Source: Aestuariibaculum sediminum (GTDB lineage Bacteria > Bacteroidota > Bacteroidia > Flavobacteriales > Flavobacteriaceae). From it: a stretch of DNA of 64,000 bases. The position numbers were made by a program, and so were the translations under genes. Where the stretch lies: assembly GCF_014596945.1 (NCBI RefSeq), contig NZ_JACVXB010000004.1:1-64000 (forward strand). Reading direction: 5' to 3'. The notes under the pieces are model-generated. The model was not told the origin of the DNA and did no database searches. It was given only the letters and a program-made list of their open reading frames with translations. The first letter of the stretch is position 1; every line of letters begins with the position of its first letter. Below are positions 1-9,516 of this stretch, piece by piece.

Positions 1-57
1 GGACTTTCCAGAGATTTGACTTTCACTTTAATCATTGTTTAACTAAAGTGAAATGTA

Positions 58-1341
58 ATGAAAACCACAAAATCATTCAGTATTGGCTTTTGGCTTAAAA
101 AGACAGCAATCAAAAGTGACGGACAAATTCCTATTTATGCACGTATTCGTGTGGATGGAGTTGGAGCAGACATCAGTATTAAACGTACGACCTTTGAATC
201 TCATTGGTGTTCAGAATCCTCAAGACTTAATCCAAGAGTTAAAGGTTCGCAGAGTATAAACATGTATTTAGATGATGTTTATGCTGATTTAATGGATTGC
301 CATAGACAATTGTATAGCGAAGGTCGCCCGATTACTTCTCAGAAAATTAAACTTCGTTATTTAGGAAAAGACAAAACCTTTGAAAAGTTATCGGATATTA
401 TAAGGTATCACAAAGAGGTTGAAGCTCCAAAACTATCTCAAGGCACCTTAAAAAACTATGGAGCAACAGAAAAGTATCTTAAACGGTTTATTGAGCATCA
501 ATATAAGACTTCGGATATTCAATTACAATTTATAGATTATCTCTTTATTGTAGATTTTGAAAACTACCTAAGAACATGTAAACCTCTTCGATCTTCACAG
601 CCTTTAAACAATAATGGTGTTATGAAGCATATGGAAAGGTTTCAGAAGCTTGTAAACATTGCGGTTAAGTTTGGATGTTTTACTGCCAACCCTTTTAATT
701 TATACGGTTTAAAGTATGATGATTATGATAGTGCCTTTTTAGAAATAAAAGAACTTAATAAACTAAAGGTTGTTAAACTGAAGGAATCAGGATTGCTTCT
801 TGTTAGAGATTTGTTTTTGTTTTCTTGCTATACTGGATTAACCTATACCGAGGTTGAACTGCTCAAAAAAGGAGATATAGTAGAAGGTGTTGATGGTGAT
901 TTATGGATTGATATTAAAAGAAAGAAAACTAAAACTACGGTTAAAGTGCCTTTATTGCCCCAAGCCAACGAAATCTTAGAGCGTTATAGTCAATATCCAA
1001 ACCAAGTTAACCAAAACAGGCTTTTACCGGTAATTTCCAATCAGAAGGTTAATAAATATTTGAAGACGATTGCTAAGTTAGCTGGTATTAATAAACATTT
1101 AACGTTTCATGTAGCCAGGCATACCTTCGCAACTACAATTACTCTGCTCAATGATGTGCCCTTTGAAACAGTATCTAAACTTTTGGGACACACTAAATTG
1201 TCTACTACACAGAAATATGCTAGGGTAATAGAGAAGAAAATTAGTAAGGATATGGGTAAATTGAAAGCTGTGTTAGATAGGGAAAAGGTTAAGTATACTT
1301 CGGATCTAATAAAAGACCCTGTTCAATTGCGTATTGTTTAA
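58..1341 (+). CDS. Tyrosine recombinase/integrase (Bacteroidota type)
   Basis: A 427-aa site-specific integrase that would catalyse integration and excision of the island. An arm-type DNA-binding N-terminus (about residues 5-95) precedes a SAM-like core-binding domain (about 105-215) and a C-terminal catalytic domain. In the catalytic domain I see H351-x-x-R354, an LGHT motif near 377 and the nucleophile Y387 in KYARV. The first catalytic Arg, normally in a TGLR motif, is Thr here (TGLTYTEV); loss of this Arg is known from IntDOT-like Bacteroidota integrases, so the enzyme need not be inactive. The gene sits at the very left edge, with only 57 bases upstream, and that short upstream stretch resembles the one before the broken integrase at 38299. 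I am confident of the family; the attachment site is inferred. Confidence 0.93.
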   Translation: MKTTKSFSIGFWLKKTAIKSDGQIPIYARIRVDGVGADISIKRTTFESHWCSESSRLNPRVKGSQSINMYLDDVYADLMDCHRQLYSEGRPITSQKIKLRYLGKDKTFEKLSDIIRYHKEVEAPKLSQGTLKNYGATEKYLKRFIEHQYKTSDIQLQFIDYLFIVDFENYLRTCKPLRSSQPLNNNGVMKHMERFQKLVNIAVKFGCFTANPFNLYGLKYDDYDSAFLEIKELNKLKVVKLKESGLLLVRDLFLFSCYTGLTYTEVELLKKGDIVEGVDGDLWIDIKRKKTKTTVKVPLLPQANEILERYSQYPNQVNQNRLLPVISNQKVNKYLKTIAKLAGINKHLTFHVARHTFATTITLLNDVPFETVSKLLGHTKLSTTQKYARVIEKKISKDMGKLKAVLDREKVKYTSDLIKDPVQLRIV

Positions 1342-1549
1342 ATAAGACTAATATTGAGGGCTAATTGAACGTAAACATTTCAGTGTGATTTAACGTTTGA
1401 GAGTTACAATATTAGGAAGCTTAAAACGTCGAACAAATACGCAATATAAGTGAAGGTATTATCATTGTTTAATTTGTTAGAGGAAGTGGCTTTACACAGA
1501 TACTGATATTCGATAAAGTAACCTTAAAAAAAATGGGTATAATTCAGAA

Positions 1550-1567
1550 TGATCATAGTTATGATCA
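1550..1567. promoter_or_regulatory. Perfect 8+2+8 palindrome, operator-like
   Basis: The arms TGATCATA and TATGATCA are perfect inverted repeats separated by two bases. The site lies in the 310-bp stretch between the integrase and the TetR-like fragment, where I see no intact gene. Its size and symmetry suit a dimeric repressor such as TetR, but the partner is unknown. Confidence 0.35.
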
Positions 1568-1651
1568 ATTCAAAAAGAACATTAGTTTGGGCTAAGAGTG
1601 TAAAATCTTTGTAAACCTTTAATCTGTAAAATATCCGATGAACGTGAAGAA

Positions 1652-1882
1652 GTGAAAGAAAAGATTTTTGAAGTTCGGGAAGATGACCGTAAAGATTCGA
1701 ATGTCAACCTCAGGGCAAATTTAGTCCTTATGCTGGGAGGAATCTACTATTCGTCACTTCATGCCAAATCCAACGGAAGCAAATGCTGTGGGATTGATAT
1801 TAATGAGGAAGCAGGTAAAAAACAGGTTGATGATACCTTGAGGAATATTATTTATTGTGCATTTACGAATGAAAAGGTGTGA
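1652..1882 (+). pseudogene. Probable C-terminal remnant of a TetR-like regulator
   Basis: A 76-codon reading frame that can start at a GTG. The same frame stays open and coding-like for about 17 further codons upstream before a stop, and it has no good start or ribosome site. It has no helix-turn-helix. The segment RANLVLMLGGIYYSSLHAK followed by a GxD step and a terminal amphipathic helix resembles the ligand-binding C-terminus of some Bacteroidota TetR/AcrR regulators. I therefore read it as a 5'-truncated leftover. It could instead be an unrelated small protein; the family call is an inference from pattern alone. Confidence 0.35.
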
Positions 1883-2026
1883 TATAGTTAGTCTGATTTT
1901 TCTATATGGAATTTATTTGTACGATTATTCATTGCAAATTTTTACTTTTTAGTTTACTTTTAGACTTCATAAAGATCAGGACTTAATCAGACTCCTGCTA
2001 ATTCCAGTAAAAATAATATTCAAAAC

Positions 2027-3697
2027 ATGTCATTTGAAAGAACGATTAAGGTAGCTTTTGATAAGATATCAGGTGAAATTCTTGAAGCAAATGAGGTTTT
2101 TGAAACTGCAAAAAGCGGATTTGAGGTCCGCAAACAATTCCATAAGGATGAAGTGGAATTATACTGTTGTGAATGTACCCAAAAACTTAATGTATCTACA
2201 AGTAAGAACGACCGGCTTTATTTTAAGCATCAGCCTTATGCAGATGATTGTTTATTAAAGGATTCAAAGTTTTCTCCAAAGGAAATGGATGCTCTGGTAA
2301 AAATTTTTAAATCAAAAGAGAGTGACAGGCATAAGGAACTAAAAAATATAATAGGTCAAAGGTTATCGAAAACAGATGGAGTTTCAACAATAAATATTGA
2401 TGAAAAATTTATCATAGAGGGTAGTGAGAAGAGAAAACCGGATGTATCCTGCCAATACAGGGACAAACAATTGGTTTTTGAAATTCAACTATCGGATCTG
2501 TCTTTAAGATACATCATTAACCGATACGAATTTTACCGGCGTAATGGGATGTATCTGATATGGATACTTGATAATTTTGATGTTCAGGGGCAAAGCCAGA
2601 CAGAACGGGATATAAAGTATTTAACAGAATATCAGAACTTCTTTAAATTAGATGAAAGCACAGATAGTTTTAAATTGCTTTGTACTTATAAACTTCCTTT
2701 TCTAACAAAAAATAACCGGTTGAAGACCAAGTGGATTGAAAAATCAATCGACCTCTCCCAATTGCAATTTGATACGGTATTATACCAAACTTATTTTTTT
2801 AATCTTCAGGAGAGTTTGGAGGCAAAGGAAAAGGAAAGGCTTGAAATTATTGAAAAAGAAGAAAGGGCAGAAACCGAGAGAATAAAAACAAGAAAAATTA
2901 CTCAGGCTAAAGAAAAGACTGAAGCCATAATAAATGAATTAAGGCTGTTATGGCAAAATCAATCAAATTACTTCAACCCGGTAAAGAAAAAGGTTTTTAA
3001 ACTGAATGATTTCGAATTAAAGATGCTTAAGCAGTCCAAAGCTTTTGAAGATGAAGATGGGCAGCCTAAAATTCACAAATGGTTTTCAAAGGCGAAAAGG
3101 AATCATTATTCTTTTTTGGAATTTATGCTCGAATGTCACTTTTTCGATATTGATGTGAATAAAAAATCCAAAGAGGGGAAAAGCCTATTTCAGACATTAG
3201 CGGATAATAAGGAATTAGAACACAGAAAATACCTGTCAAAAGTAATTCTTAAAAGAGGATATGTTTTTACTGAGGCTGACGAGACTCTTATTGAAAGCTG
3301 GAGCTCATCGGAGAAGGAAAGACAGGCTGATATATTACTTTATCATTTATCCAATGAGCTTAATAATGAGTCTCTGATAGATATGCTGTTTGATCATCAA
3401 AATCTAATTTGTACAATTGAGAGTGCAAAGAGAAACGAAATTATTGGGTTTGGCTTTCAACAAAATCAATGGATTGCCTTTGCAAATAATGCTGTTCATT
3501 CCTATAAGCAGTATTGGGATTACATAGAAATAGCATTTAAGCACTATGGTATTTGGGAGAAATTAATCCAATTGGATAAAAAGGGTACCTTTAACAAAAA
3601 GCTACGGGCATTTTATGAAGAAAGACCGATAGCCAATTTTGACTGTGATCCGCTTTTTAGTCTTTTATATCCCGAATTAAATGATAGAACTGATTAA
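2027..3697 (+). CDS. CoiA-like / DUF6035-type putative nuclease
   Basis: A 556-aa cytoplasmic protein. The N-terminus carries a CoiA-like zinc site (YCCEC around residues 46-50, H68, C75). It is followed by a PD-(D/E)xK-like nuclease core with P138-D139 and E152-I-Q154, then the helix RYEFYRRNGMYLIWIL that is typical of competence protein CoiA and DUF6035 relatives. A charged coiled-coil stretch runs from about 255 to 310, and a long alpha-helical C-terminus of unknown role fills the rest. CoiA-like proteins are implicated in DNA processing, so a nuclease role is reasonable but not demonstrated. It precedes an HTH/zinc-ribbon gene and McrBC-Wadjet in the same orientation, which fits a defence-island setting. 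Confidence 0.65.
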   Translation: MSFERTIKVAFDKISGEILEANEVFETAKSGFEVRKQFHKDEVELYCCECTQKLNVSTSKNDRLYFKHQPYADDCLLKDSKFSPKEMDALVKIFKSKESDRHKELKNIIGQRLSKTDGVSTINIDEKFIIEGSEKRKPDVSCQYRDKQLVFEIQLSDLSLRYIINRYEFYRRNGMYLIWILDNFDVQGQSQTERDIKYLTEYQNFFKLDESTDSFKLLCTYKLPFLTKNNRLKTKWIEKSIDLSQLQFDTVLYQTYFFNLQESLEAKEKERLEIIEKEERAETERIKTRKITQAKEKTEAIINELRLLWQNQSNYFNPVKKKVFKLNDFELKMLKQSKAFEDEDGQPKIHKWFSKAKRNHYSFLEFMLECHFFDIDVNKKSKEGKSLFQTLADNKELEHRKYLSKVILKRGYVFTEADETLIESWSSSEKERQADILLYHLSNELNNESLIDMLFDHQNLICTIESAKRNEIIGFGFQQNQWIAFANNAVHSYKQYWDYIEIAFKHYGIWEKLIQLDKKGTFNKKLRAFYEERPIANFDCDPLFSLLYPELNDRTD

Positions 3698-3753
3698 TAT
3701 GGGAATGAATTCGTGAAATTAAAGTATACACTTTTCGGAAAAAGATAATAACA

Positions 3754-4662
3754 ATGAGTGAGAAAAAATATCCCTTCGTATCAGTAAGGTTTAGTGAATA
3801 CTGCCAGGAAGAAAATAGGAGTATCATCAATGAATATTGGAAAATAGAAGATGGTAAATTTGTGACAGCACCTAAAATACTGTCTGACAGGTTTGGTATA
3901 AGCAGTTCAACATTGTCAAAGATCGTAAAGTCCAATTCCGAAAGCATTTTGCACGTGGAAAAATGTTTGGTCTGTTCCGTGGATATCGAAATTACGGTAA
4001 CAAGCCTGACCACTGCCCGGTCACAACTCGTAAATAAAAAATTCATCTGTGAAGAATGTAATTCTAAGCAAAAAGAACAGTTGCGAAAAGCCCAAAACCC
4101 TTTTGAGCGAAAAAGTCACAGAATGAATTATGCAGTTAAATACAAATTTTGGAATCGACTTGAAAAAGATGAATTTGATGTCTTGCGTAAGATTATAGAA
4201 TTTGGTAATTATTATGAGTTTAGGAAAAAGTTTTTAACTCAGAATTTTGAATTCGCATGGCCTATAATTGAGAAACTTGATAATTTGGCGCTCATAGATA
4301 TTCGTAGAGAAGGCTATGGAAAAGGGGTAATTAGGGAACTTTTCTTTCTTCCGGGACTAAGAGAAGCCTTAAAAATAAATCCATTAGAAACCATCAGAAT
4401 TGAATCGGACTTAAATTTTCAGATACCCCAACACTTCAATCGTACAAAGGAATCACAACCAAACTTTTTTAAGAGGGTGGTTTTTAATCAGGATATAGTT
4501 TTAAAGGAAGGAACTGAATATTTTTGTAGTGTTTGGGAAAATGATGATGGCTCTATAAATTTAGGAATAACGGCCAAATCTGAACTGCAGGAAAATAAAT
4601 CAGGAGAAACAACCAACCAACCGAAGCATATCGCTGATTTGATACCAAAAATATGGAAATAA
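3754..4662 (+). CDS. HTH and zinc-ribbon protein, function unknown
   Basis: A 302-aa protein starting 56 bases after the CoiA-like gene and probably co-transcribed with it. Residues about 38-62 look like a helix-turn-helix (APKILSDRFGISSSTLSKIV). Next comes a four-cysteine zinc ribbon, C71-x2-C74 and C99-x2-C102. A second winged-helix-like segment (about 130-205, containing NYAVKYKFWNRLEKDEFDVL) follows, and the C-terminus is rich in beta strands. No enzyme motif is visible. It could be a DNA-binding partner or regulator of the upstream nuclease or of the McrBC-Wadjet run 104 bases downstream. I do not recognise the family. Confidence 0.55.
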   Translation: MSEKKYPFVSVRFSEYCQEENRSIINEYWKIEDGKFVTAPKILSDRFGISSSTLSKIVKSNSESILHVEKCLVCSVDIEITVTSLTTARSQLVNKKFICEECNSKQKEQLRKAQNPFERKSHRMNYAVKYKFWNRLEKDEFDVLRKIIEFGNYYEFRKKFLTQNFEFAWPIIEKLDNLALIDIRREGYGKGVIRELFFLPGLREALKINPLETIRIESDLNFQIPQHFNRTKESQPNFFKRVVFNQDIVLKEGTEYFCSVWENDDGSINLGITAKSELQENKSGETTNQPKHIADLIPKIWK

Positions 4663-4765
4663 CTACTGCTATATATCCAATTTCAAATGATTCCGATTTC
4701 ATTGCCTCAGTATTTATTAAATTGGATGTTTTAAAGAAATCATAATCAGGAGGAATTTAACAGTA

Positions 4766-6877
4766 ATGAAAAGAAAATATTGGATATTATCGCCTAACGT
4801 TATGAACGGCGCCGATCAAACTGATTGGAAGGACTCCATACAAAATTTAAAACGAGCTTTTATAGGCTATGATGATACGCATCAATTTGGAAAAAAATTT
4901 AAAAATGAAGTACGTATTGGAGATGTGATACTTATTGCGCAGGGACAAAACTCCAATAAAAAATTCTTTTTATGTGGTTTTGTGGATTCACATGCAAAAT
5001 ATGAACGCGTGAAAGGAACCCCTGATGTGGCACAAAACCGAAAATTAAAATTTACAATTCCAAAAGAACGTCTTAATCAGTTGGGGCTTGACTTTAACAA
5101 TAGTACATGGGGAGAGTCAAGGCAGCCGGCTACCCTTTATCATTTAAAACCCAATGAGGTGGAGGCGGACCATGAAATTGTCAGGTTGCTATCTGCGGAA
5201 TTGAATCAACAAATTATCAAACAATTAATGGAGAATATAAAATTATCAGAAGACCGACAATTTCAAATCAAGGTGCTTTGGAGTAAATTCAAGGACGGGA
5301 TAAAAGAGAAGAATAAGGATATCAACAATCAACAGATTGAAAGTGTAATCAATGAGTGGAGCCTGTATAAGGATAAGATTATTAATGATACACTAAGTCT
5401 AGATGAATATACCAATATTTTAGGAAGCCATACAGCCACAATGCCCGGAGGATATTTATGTAACTTTTTGGAGCGGACTACACGGGTTGTTTTAGGTTCT
5501 TCCAAACCCGGTAATGCAGAGAATTTTGAAGTCAAGCTTAATAATGATAATCAGAACTATTTTATCAAAAGTTTAGGAAAACCCAATGCCAACAGAGAGG
5601 AGGCGGAGGCCTACTTTAATGATACTGTGAAAGAAGTAGTAAGCAGTATTGTTATGGCGTCTGATCCGTTGGAAAAGATCCGGTTAGTGGGAGGGGCAAA
5701 TTATAGTGCCAAACAGATTTTAATGAAATTAGCTGTTTTGGATAGCCTTAAGGATTTCCTTTATATGTATTCTTCACAACCGATAGATGAACTATATAAT
5801 GAATTTATTGATGGTGATGCGGAGAATGATTTTGAAAAGAATCATCAGGTCTGTATCGTTGCAAAAGAGCTGTTGGAAGTTAACGATAATGATAGGGGTG
5901 AACTTATTTTATTATCAAGATTCTTGTGGACCTATGTGAATTCAAAAGCTATTGCGGATAGAGATAATCCAAATGTTATAATGTATGGTCCTCCGGGGAC
6001 CGGTAAAACCTATACTGTAGTGAATAGCCTGGATTTTGTCTGTCAGGGGGATAGTTCACGATACGAGGTGTTACAGTTTCATCCTTCTTTTACTTATGAG
6101 GATTTTATAGAGGGAATAAAGCCTAAAGGTGTCTCAAAGGATGGTAATATTCGTTTTGAATTGGTAAATGGTGTTTTTAAGAATTTTTGTATTAAAGCAA
6201 AAAAAAGTCCGGAAAAGGATTTTTATTTCATCGTGGATGAAATAAACAGGGCTAACCTTTCAACAGTATTCGGAGAGACCTTATTGCTTTTGGAAAATGA
6301 CTATAGGCATAATGGGGATGATAGTAAAAACCTTATCAGAACCCAATATGCTACCCTTATTGAGGACCTGATTAAAGAGGATGAGAAAGCATATCAGCAT
6401 CTGGCTTATACAATTGATAATGGAGAAGTGAAATTTGGTGTCCCTAAAAATGTATTCTTCATTGGCATGATGAACGATGTCGATAAAAGTATCGATGCTT
6501 TTGATCTGGCACTTCGCAGAAGGTTTAAATGGATAAGAAAGGACTGTGATTATGATGTAATTGAAGAAAATACACGGTTTAAAGATAAAGACGATTTTAT
6601 CAACATGGATCAATATATAAAAGCTTGTGAAAAGTTAAATAATTATATATCTGAAGATTTAGGATTGGGAAAATCCTATGAATTTGGGCATTCATTTTTC
6701 ATGAAAATAAGCCACATAGCAAAACGCAAAGAAATTACGTCAAACAATGCAGGTGTTTTATTCGATTTGCATTTGCGCCCTACACTTAATGAGTATTTAC
6801 GTGCTGTTTTTGCCGAAAGTGAATTGGACAACAGGTTGAATGAAGCATTAAGCAGATTTAAAGATGCAATGAGATAA
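4766..6877 (+). CDS. mcrB: McrB-type AAA+ GTPase of a type IV (modified-DNA) restriction system
   Basis: A 703-aa motor subunit that in McrBC systems hydrolyses GTP and drives cleavage of DNA carrying modified bases. The N-terminal ~140 residues (starting KRKYWILSPN) resemble an EVE/PUA-like modified-base reader. The AAA+ module has Walker A GPPGTGKT at 408-415, Walker B FYFIVDEINRAN around 486-497 and the McrB signature MNDVDKSIDAFDLALRRRF near 569-587. The start follows an unusually strong AGGAGG ribosome site 11 bases upstream, notable in a phylum that rarely relies on Shine-Dalgarno pairing. mcrC begins one base after its stop. I am sure of the McrB assignment; the specificity of the reader domain cannot be told from sequence. 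Confidence 0.93.
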   Translation: MKRKYWILSPNVMNGADQTDWKDSIQNLKRAFIGYDDTHQFGKKFKNEVRIGDVILIAQGQNSNKKFFLCGFVDSHAKYERVKGTPDVAQNRKLKFTIPKERLNQLGLDFNNSTWGESRQPATLYHLKPNEVEADHEIVRLLSAELNQQIIKQLMENIKLSEDRQFQIKVLWSKFKDGIKEKNKDINNQQIESVINEWSLYKDKIINDTLSLDEYTNILGSHTATMPGGYLCNFLERTTRVVLGSSKPGNAENFEVKLNNDNQNYFIKSLGKPNANREEAEAYFNDTVKEVVSSIVMASDPLEKIRLVGGANYSAKQILMKLAVLDSLKDFLYMYSSQPIDELYNEFIDGDAENDFEKNHQVCIVAKELLEVNDNDRGELILLSRFLWTYVNSKAIADRDNPNVIMYGPPGTGKTYTVVNSLDFVCQGDSSRYEVLQFHPSFTYEDFIEGIKPKGVSKDGNIRFELVNGVFKNFCIKAKKSPEKDFYFIVDEINRANLSTVFGETLLLLENDYRHNGDDSKNLIRTQYATLIEDLIKEDEKAYQHLAYTIDNGEVKFGVPKNVFFIGMMNDVDKSIDAFDLALRRRFKWIRKDCDYDVIEENTRFKDKDDFINMDQYIKACEKLNNYISEDLGLGKSYEFGHSFFMKISHIAKRKEITSNNAGVLFDLHLRPTLNEYLRAVFAESELDNRLNEALSRFKDAMR

Positions 6878-6878
6878 T

Positions 6879-8279
6879 ATGAGAATAAGTATCCCTGTAA
6901 ACCATAATTTTTACGAAGAAAGACCAATTAGAGAGTCGGAATTGGCCAGGGCTTTTAATGTTAATAAGTCAGGTGTCAGGCATTTGAAACAGGTCTTTTC
7001 TTCCGTTTATGAATTAAAACTGGGTGCCGGGCAACTCGAACAGGTTAAAATATTTCATTTTAAACGAAATCGACTCTTTGAAACGGATCAGGAGCGTTTA
7101 ATACTGAAATTGTATTCCAAAGAAAAGACAGGGCTGGAAAAGGAATACATAATACAGACGGGATTGTATGCGGGAGTATTTTTTCATAAGGGTTGTAAAA
7201 TCAATATTACAACAAGGTATGGTAATACGTTTTTAAGACGTATGCTTAATTTTGTAAATGATATTTATGTTGATAATGAACATGTCAATGCCAAACAGGA
7301 TAAAACAGAAAACCAGTTTTTGTTTATTATTGCCCATTTATTTATCCAGTCATTGGAAAAGGCGGCTGTTTTAGGTCTGCCACAACAATATCAGAGACAT
7401 CGTGAAAGAAGTAGTAAAGTAAGAGGAAGTATAGATCTTAATGAATACCTTAAAAGAGATATTCCGTTTCAGGGGAAACTAACAACAGTTTTTAGAGCAC
7501 GAATGTATATTCAGGAGATTGTTGATGTGCTTTACCTTGCTTTGAAAAAATTAGAAAGTCTTTTCGGTAAAGAAATCCACAGTAGATTACTGGGAGTGGA
7601 GCAATTATTAAAACAACAATATTCCGGACGTTTTGTAAATTACCAAACAATACAAAAAGCCAAAACACATCAGGCAGTCAGTAACCCCATGTACAGTCAT
7701 TTTAAAAAAGTTTTGGAATATGCAGAGATAATCTTACTGAATAAGGATTTGATGCCGGATAGTGAAAATTCACATTTAGCGACAACGGGTTATCTTTTTG
7801 ATATAGCAGAATTGTATGAACTCTATCTGGAAAAGCTCTTAAGCAGAAATTTTCAGGACTGGTATGTACAGGGGCAGGAAGAAATACCGATTTACCAGAC
7901 ACAGTTTTATCGTAGGTCCATGTTTCCTGATTTGGTGATGAAACATAAGATGAATGGGAAAGTTATTGTTTTCGATGCAAAGTTCAAAAGTATGGAAATG
8001 AGAAATGGAGATGTGGACAGGGAAGACCTGCACCAGATACATTCGTATTCCGGTTATTATCAGAATGCCCTGCTGGCAAGCGGATTGATTTATCCTTTGT
8101 CAAAGAAAGTATACAAGGATAATTCTTATGATGAAAGCTTATATGGAAATAAAAGTAATACCGTTTGCTTTATAATAGACGGGGTTTATATTCATCCCGG
8201 CCAGACAATGGAAGAACTCTTTGAGAGTGAAAATGAATTTGTAAAACGAATTTCAAACCGAATAGAAGACAAGATATGA
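6879..8279 (+). CDS. mcrC: McrC-type endonuclease subunit
   Basis: A 466-aa partner of McrB with the McrBC/5-methylcytosine restriction subunit architecture. The N-terminal part (about 1-300) is the helical/beta insertion region that contacts the McrB hexamer. The C-terminus holds the PD-(D/E)xK nuclease core: P350-D351, then 14 residues, then D366-A-K368 in VIVFDAKFK, with a downstream helix containing DLHQIHSYSGYY. The gene starts one base after the mcrB stop, so the two are translationally linked. All catalytic residues are present, so the system looks active. Only 36 bases separate it from jetA, suggesting one transcript for the restriction and Wadjet modules. Confidence 0.92.
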   Translation: MRISIPVNHNFYEERPIRESELARAFNVNKSGVRHLKQVFSSVYELKLGAGQLEQVKIFHFKRNRLFETDQERLILKLYSKEKTGLEKEYIIQTGLYAGVFFHKGCKINITTRYGNTFLRRMLNFVNDIYVDNEHVNAKQDKTENQFLFIIAHLFIQSLEKAAVLGLPQQYQRHRERSSKVRGSIDLNEYLKRDIPFQGKLTTVFRARMYIQEIVDVLYLALKKLESLFGKEIHSRLLGVEQLLKQQYSGRFVNYQTIQKAKTHQAVSNPMYSHFKKVLEYAEIILLNKDLMPDSENSHLATTGYLFDIAELYELYLEKLLSRNFQDWYVQGQEEIPIYQTQFYRRSMFPDLVMKHKMNGKVIVFDAKFKSMEMRNGDVDREDLHQIHSYSGYYQNALLASGLIYPLSKKVYKDNSYDESLYGNKSNTVCFIIDGVYIHPGQTMEELFESENEFVKRISNRIEDKI

Positions 8280-8315
8280 AAGCATGCGAAATATTCTTAG
8301 CCCTAAATTGAGATC

Positions 8316-9512
8316 ATGAATACTTTTAACGATATAAAAGAATTGGTGGTAACCCTGGATAGGGAGTCCAAATTAATTGCTGAAATGTTCAGTAAACGGA
8401 AGTCTATTGATTATAGGTTAAGTGACGCCTTGGAGTTGGTTGATTATAATGAAAGTAGAATTGATTTTTTAATAGAAAGATCAGTAGTAAGGGAACATGG
8501 TGGAATTTTGGAGCTGGATGATCTTTTTTTAGAATTTTTTGAACAGGTACTGGATGTCAATGAGGAAATCAATTTATCCTATATTAATGAAAATATTAGG
8601 GGGATAGAAGAAAATATCGCATACTTTTTAAATGAGAATAATGATAACAGGAGATATGGGTATTTACGCTTTATAAAAAAGACATTTCGTAAAATAGGTG
8701 TTATCACCATAAAATGTACAATTGATTTAAGACGAAACATTGAAAACACTTTTAAAAACGAATCCAATTACAAAAACAAGCGGTTAAAGCTGGAGCATCT
8801 TGATGATAAGAGAACCGTTATAAAAAATCTTATAAACCAAACCTCTGTACTTATAGATGAAAAGGAAGTTACCTTTTATAACAGAGCGATGGATGAGGAA
8901 TTGGATAGGATTATTACCGAATTAAAGTATCAGTTGGTAGAATGTTCTCATAACCTTATTGAGATAGAGAAACAGATTATTGATTATCTAAACCAAATCA
9001 AAATTCATGGTAAGTTTTTGGAGAAGTTGCGAAAATTAAAATACCTTAAAGACCATTTTGTTATAGAAGCAGAAACGGATATTAAGAAGGTTTTAGGTAA
9101 AAAGAGTCAGGTTGTTTTTGAAACAAGGAGTGTGGAACCTATCAAACTTTCAATAGATTATTTAAGGAATAATGAAAGAGCTTTTGAGGCAATAAAACGA
9201 ATTGCAAAGAACTATAGGGGACGGAAATTAATCAAACCGGAATTGGCGGATAGTATCTCAAACGAATACCTTGAAAATACTATTGAAGAGGAAGTGATGA
9301 TAAATTATGAGGAGATTAGAAACCGTTTTGTAGCTACCAGTGATGACTTGTTTAACTTTATTTTGAATTACGATTTTTTAAAGGAAGTAGACTTTAACGA
9401 AAGGGTTACTATTTTTTGTCAGGTTATTTCACTTTACGAGCAGGAACTGGAAATAAAAAACGATTTTAAAACCATCAATGGAGTAGAATATGCAACAGTA
9501 GTAACAAAATAG
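8316..9512 (+). CDS. jetA: Wadjet JetA, MukF-like kleisin subunit
   Basis: A 398-aa, almost wholly alpha-helical protein. It is the first gene of a four-gene set whose order (about 400 aa, about 190 aa, 1232-aa SMC ATPase, Toprim protein) is that of Wadjet JetABCD. JetA is the kleisin that bridges the two ATPase heads of the loop-extruding complex that recognises and cleaves plasmids. Residues 1-100 look like a winged-helix N-terminus; long helices with coiled-coil character fill about 105-250, and a C-terminal segment (about 300-390) may contact the head. Similarity to the family is weak by eye; the call rests mainly on gene order and size. jetB starts four bases after the stop. Confidence 0.72.
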   Translation: MNTFNDIKELVVTLDRESKLIAEMFSKRKSIDYRLSDALELVDYNESRIDFLIERSVVREHGGILELDDLFLEFFEQVLDVNEEINLSYINENIRGIEENIAYFLNENNDNRRYGYLRFIKKTFRKIGVITIKCTIDLRRNIENTFKNESNYKNKRLKLEHLDDKRTVIKNLINQTSVLIDEKEVTFYNRAMDEELDRIITELKYQLVECSHNLIEIEKQIIDYLNQIKIHGKFLEKLRKLKYLKDHFVIEAETDIKKVLGKKSQVVFETRSVEPIKLSIDYLRNNERAFEAIKRIAKNYRGRKLIKPELADSISNEYLENTIEEEVMINYEEIRNRFVATSDDLFNFILNYDFLKEVDFNERVTIFCQVISLYEQELEIKNDFKTINGVEYATVVTK

Positions 9513-9516
9513 AATT

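Noticed and set aside
3657-4046. A 129-codon minus-strand frame opposite the HTH/zinc-ribbon gene
   Set aside because: It is antisense to a gene with coherent domain structure, has unusual Phe/Ser/Ile-rich composition and no start signal; it is a shadow.
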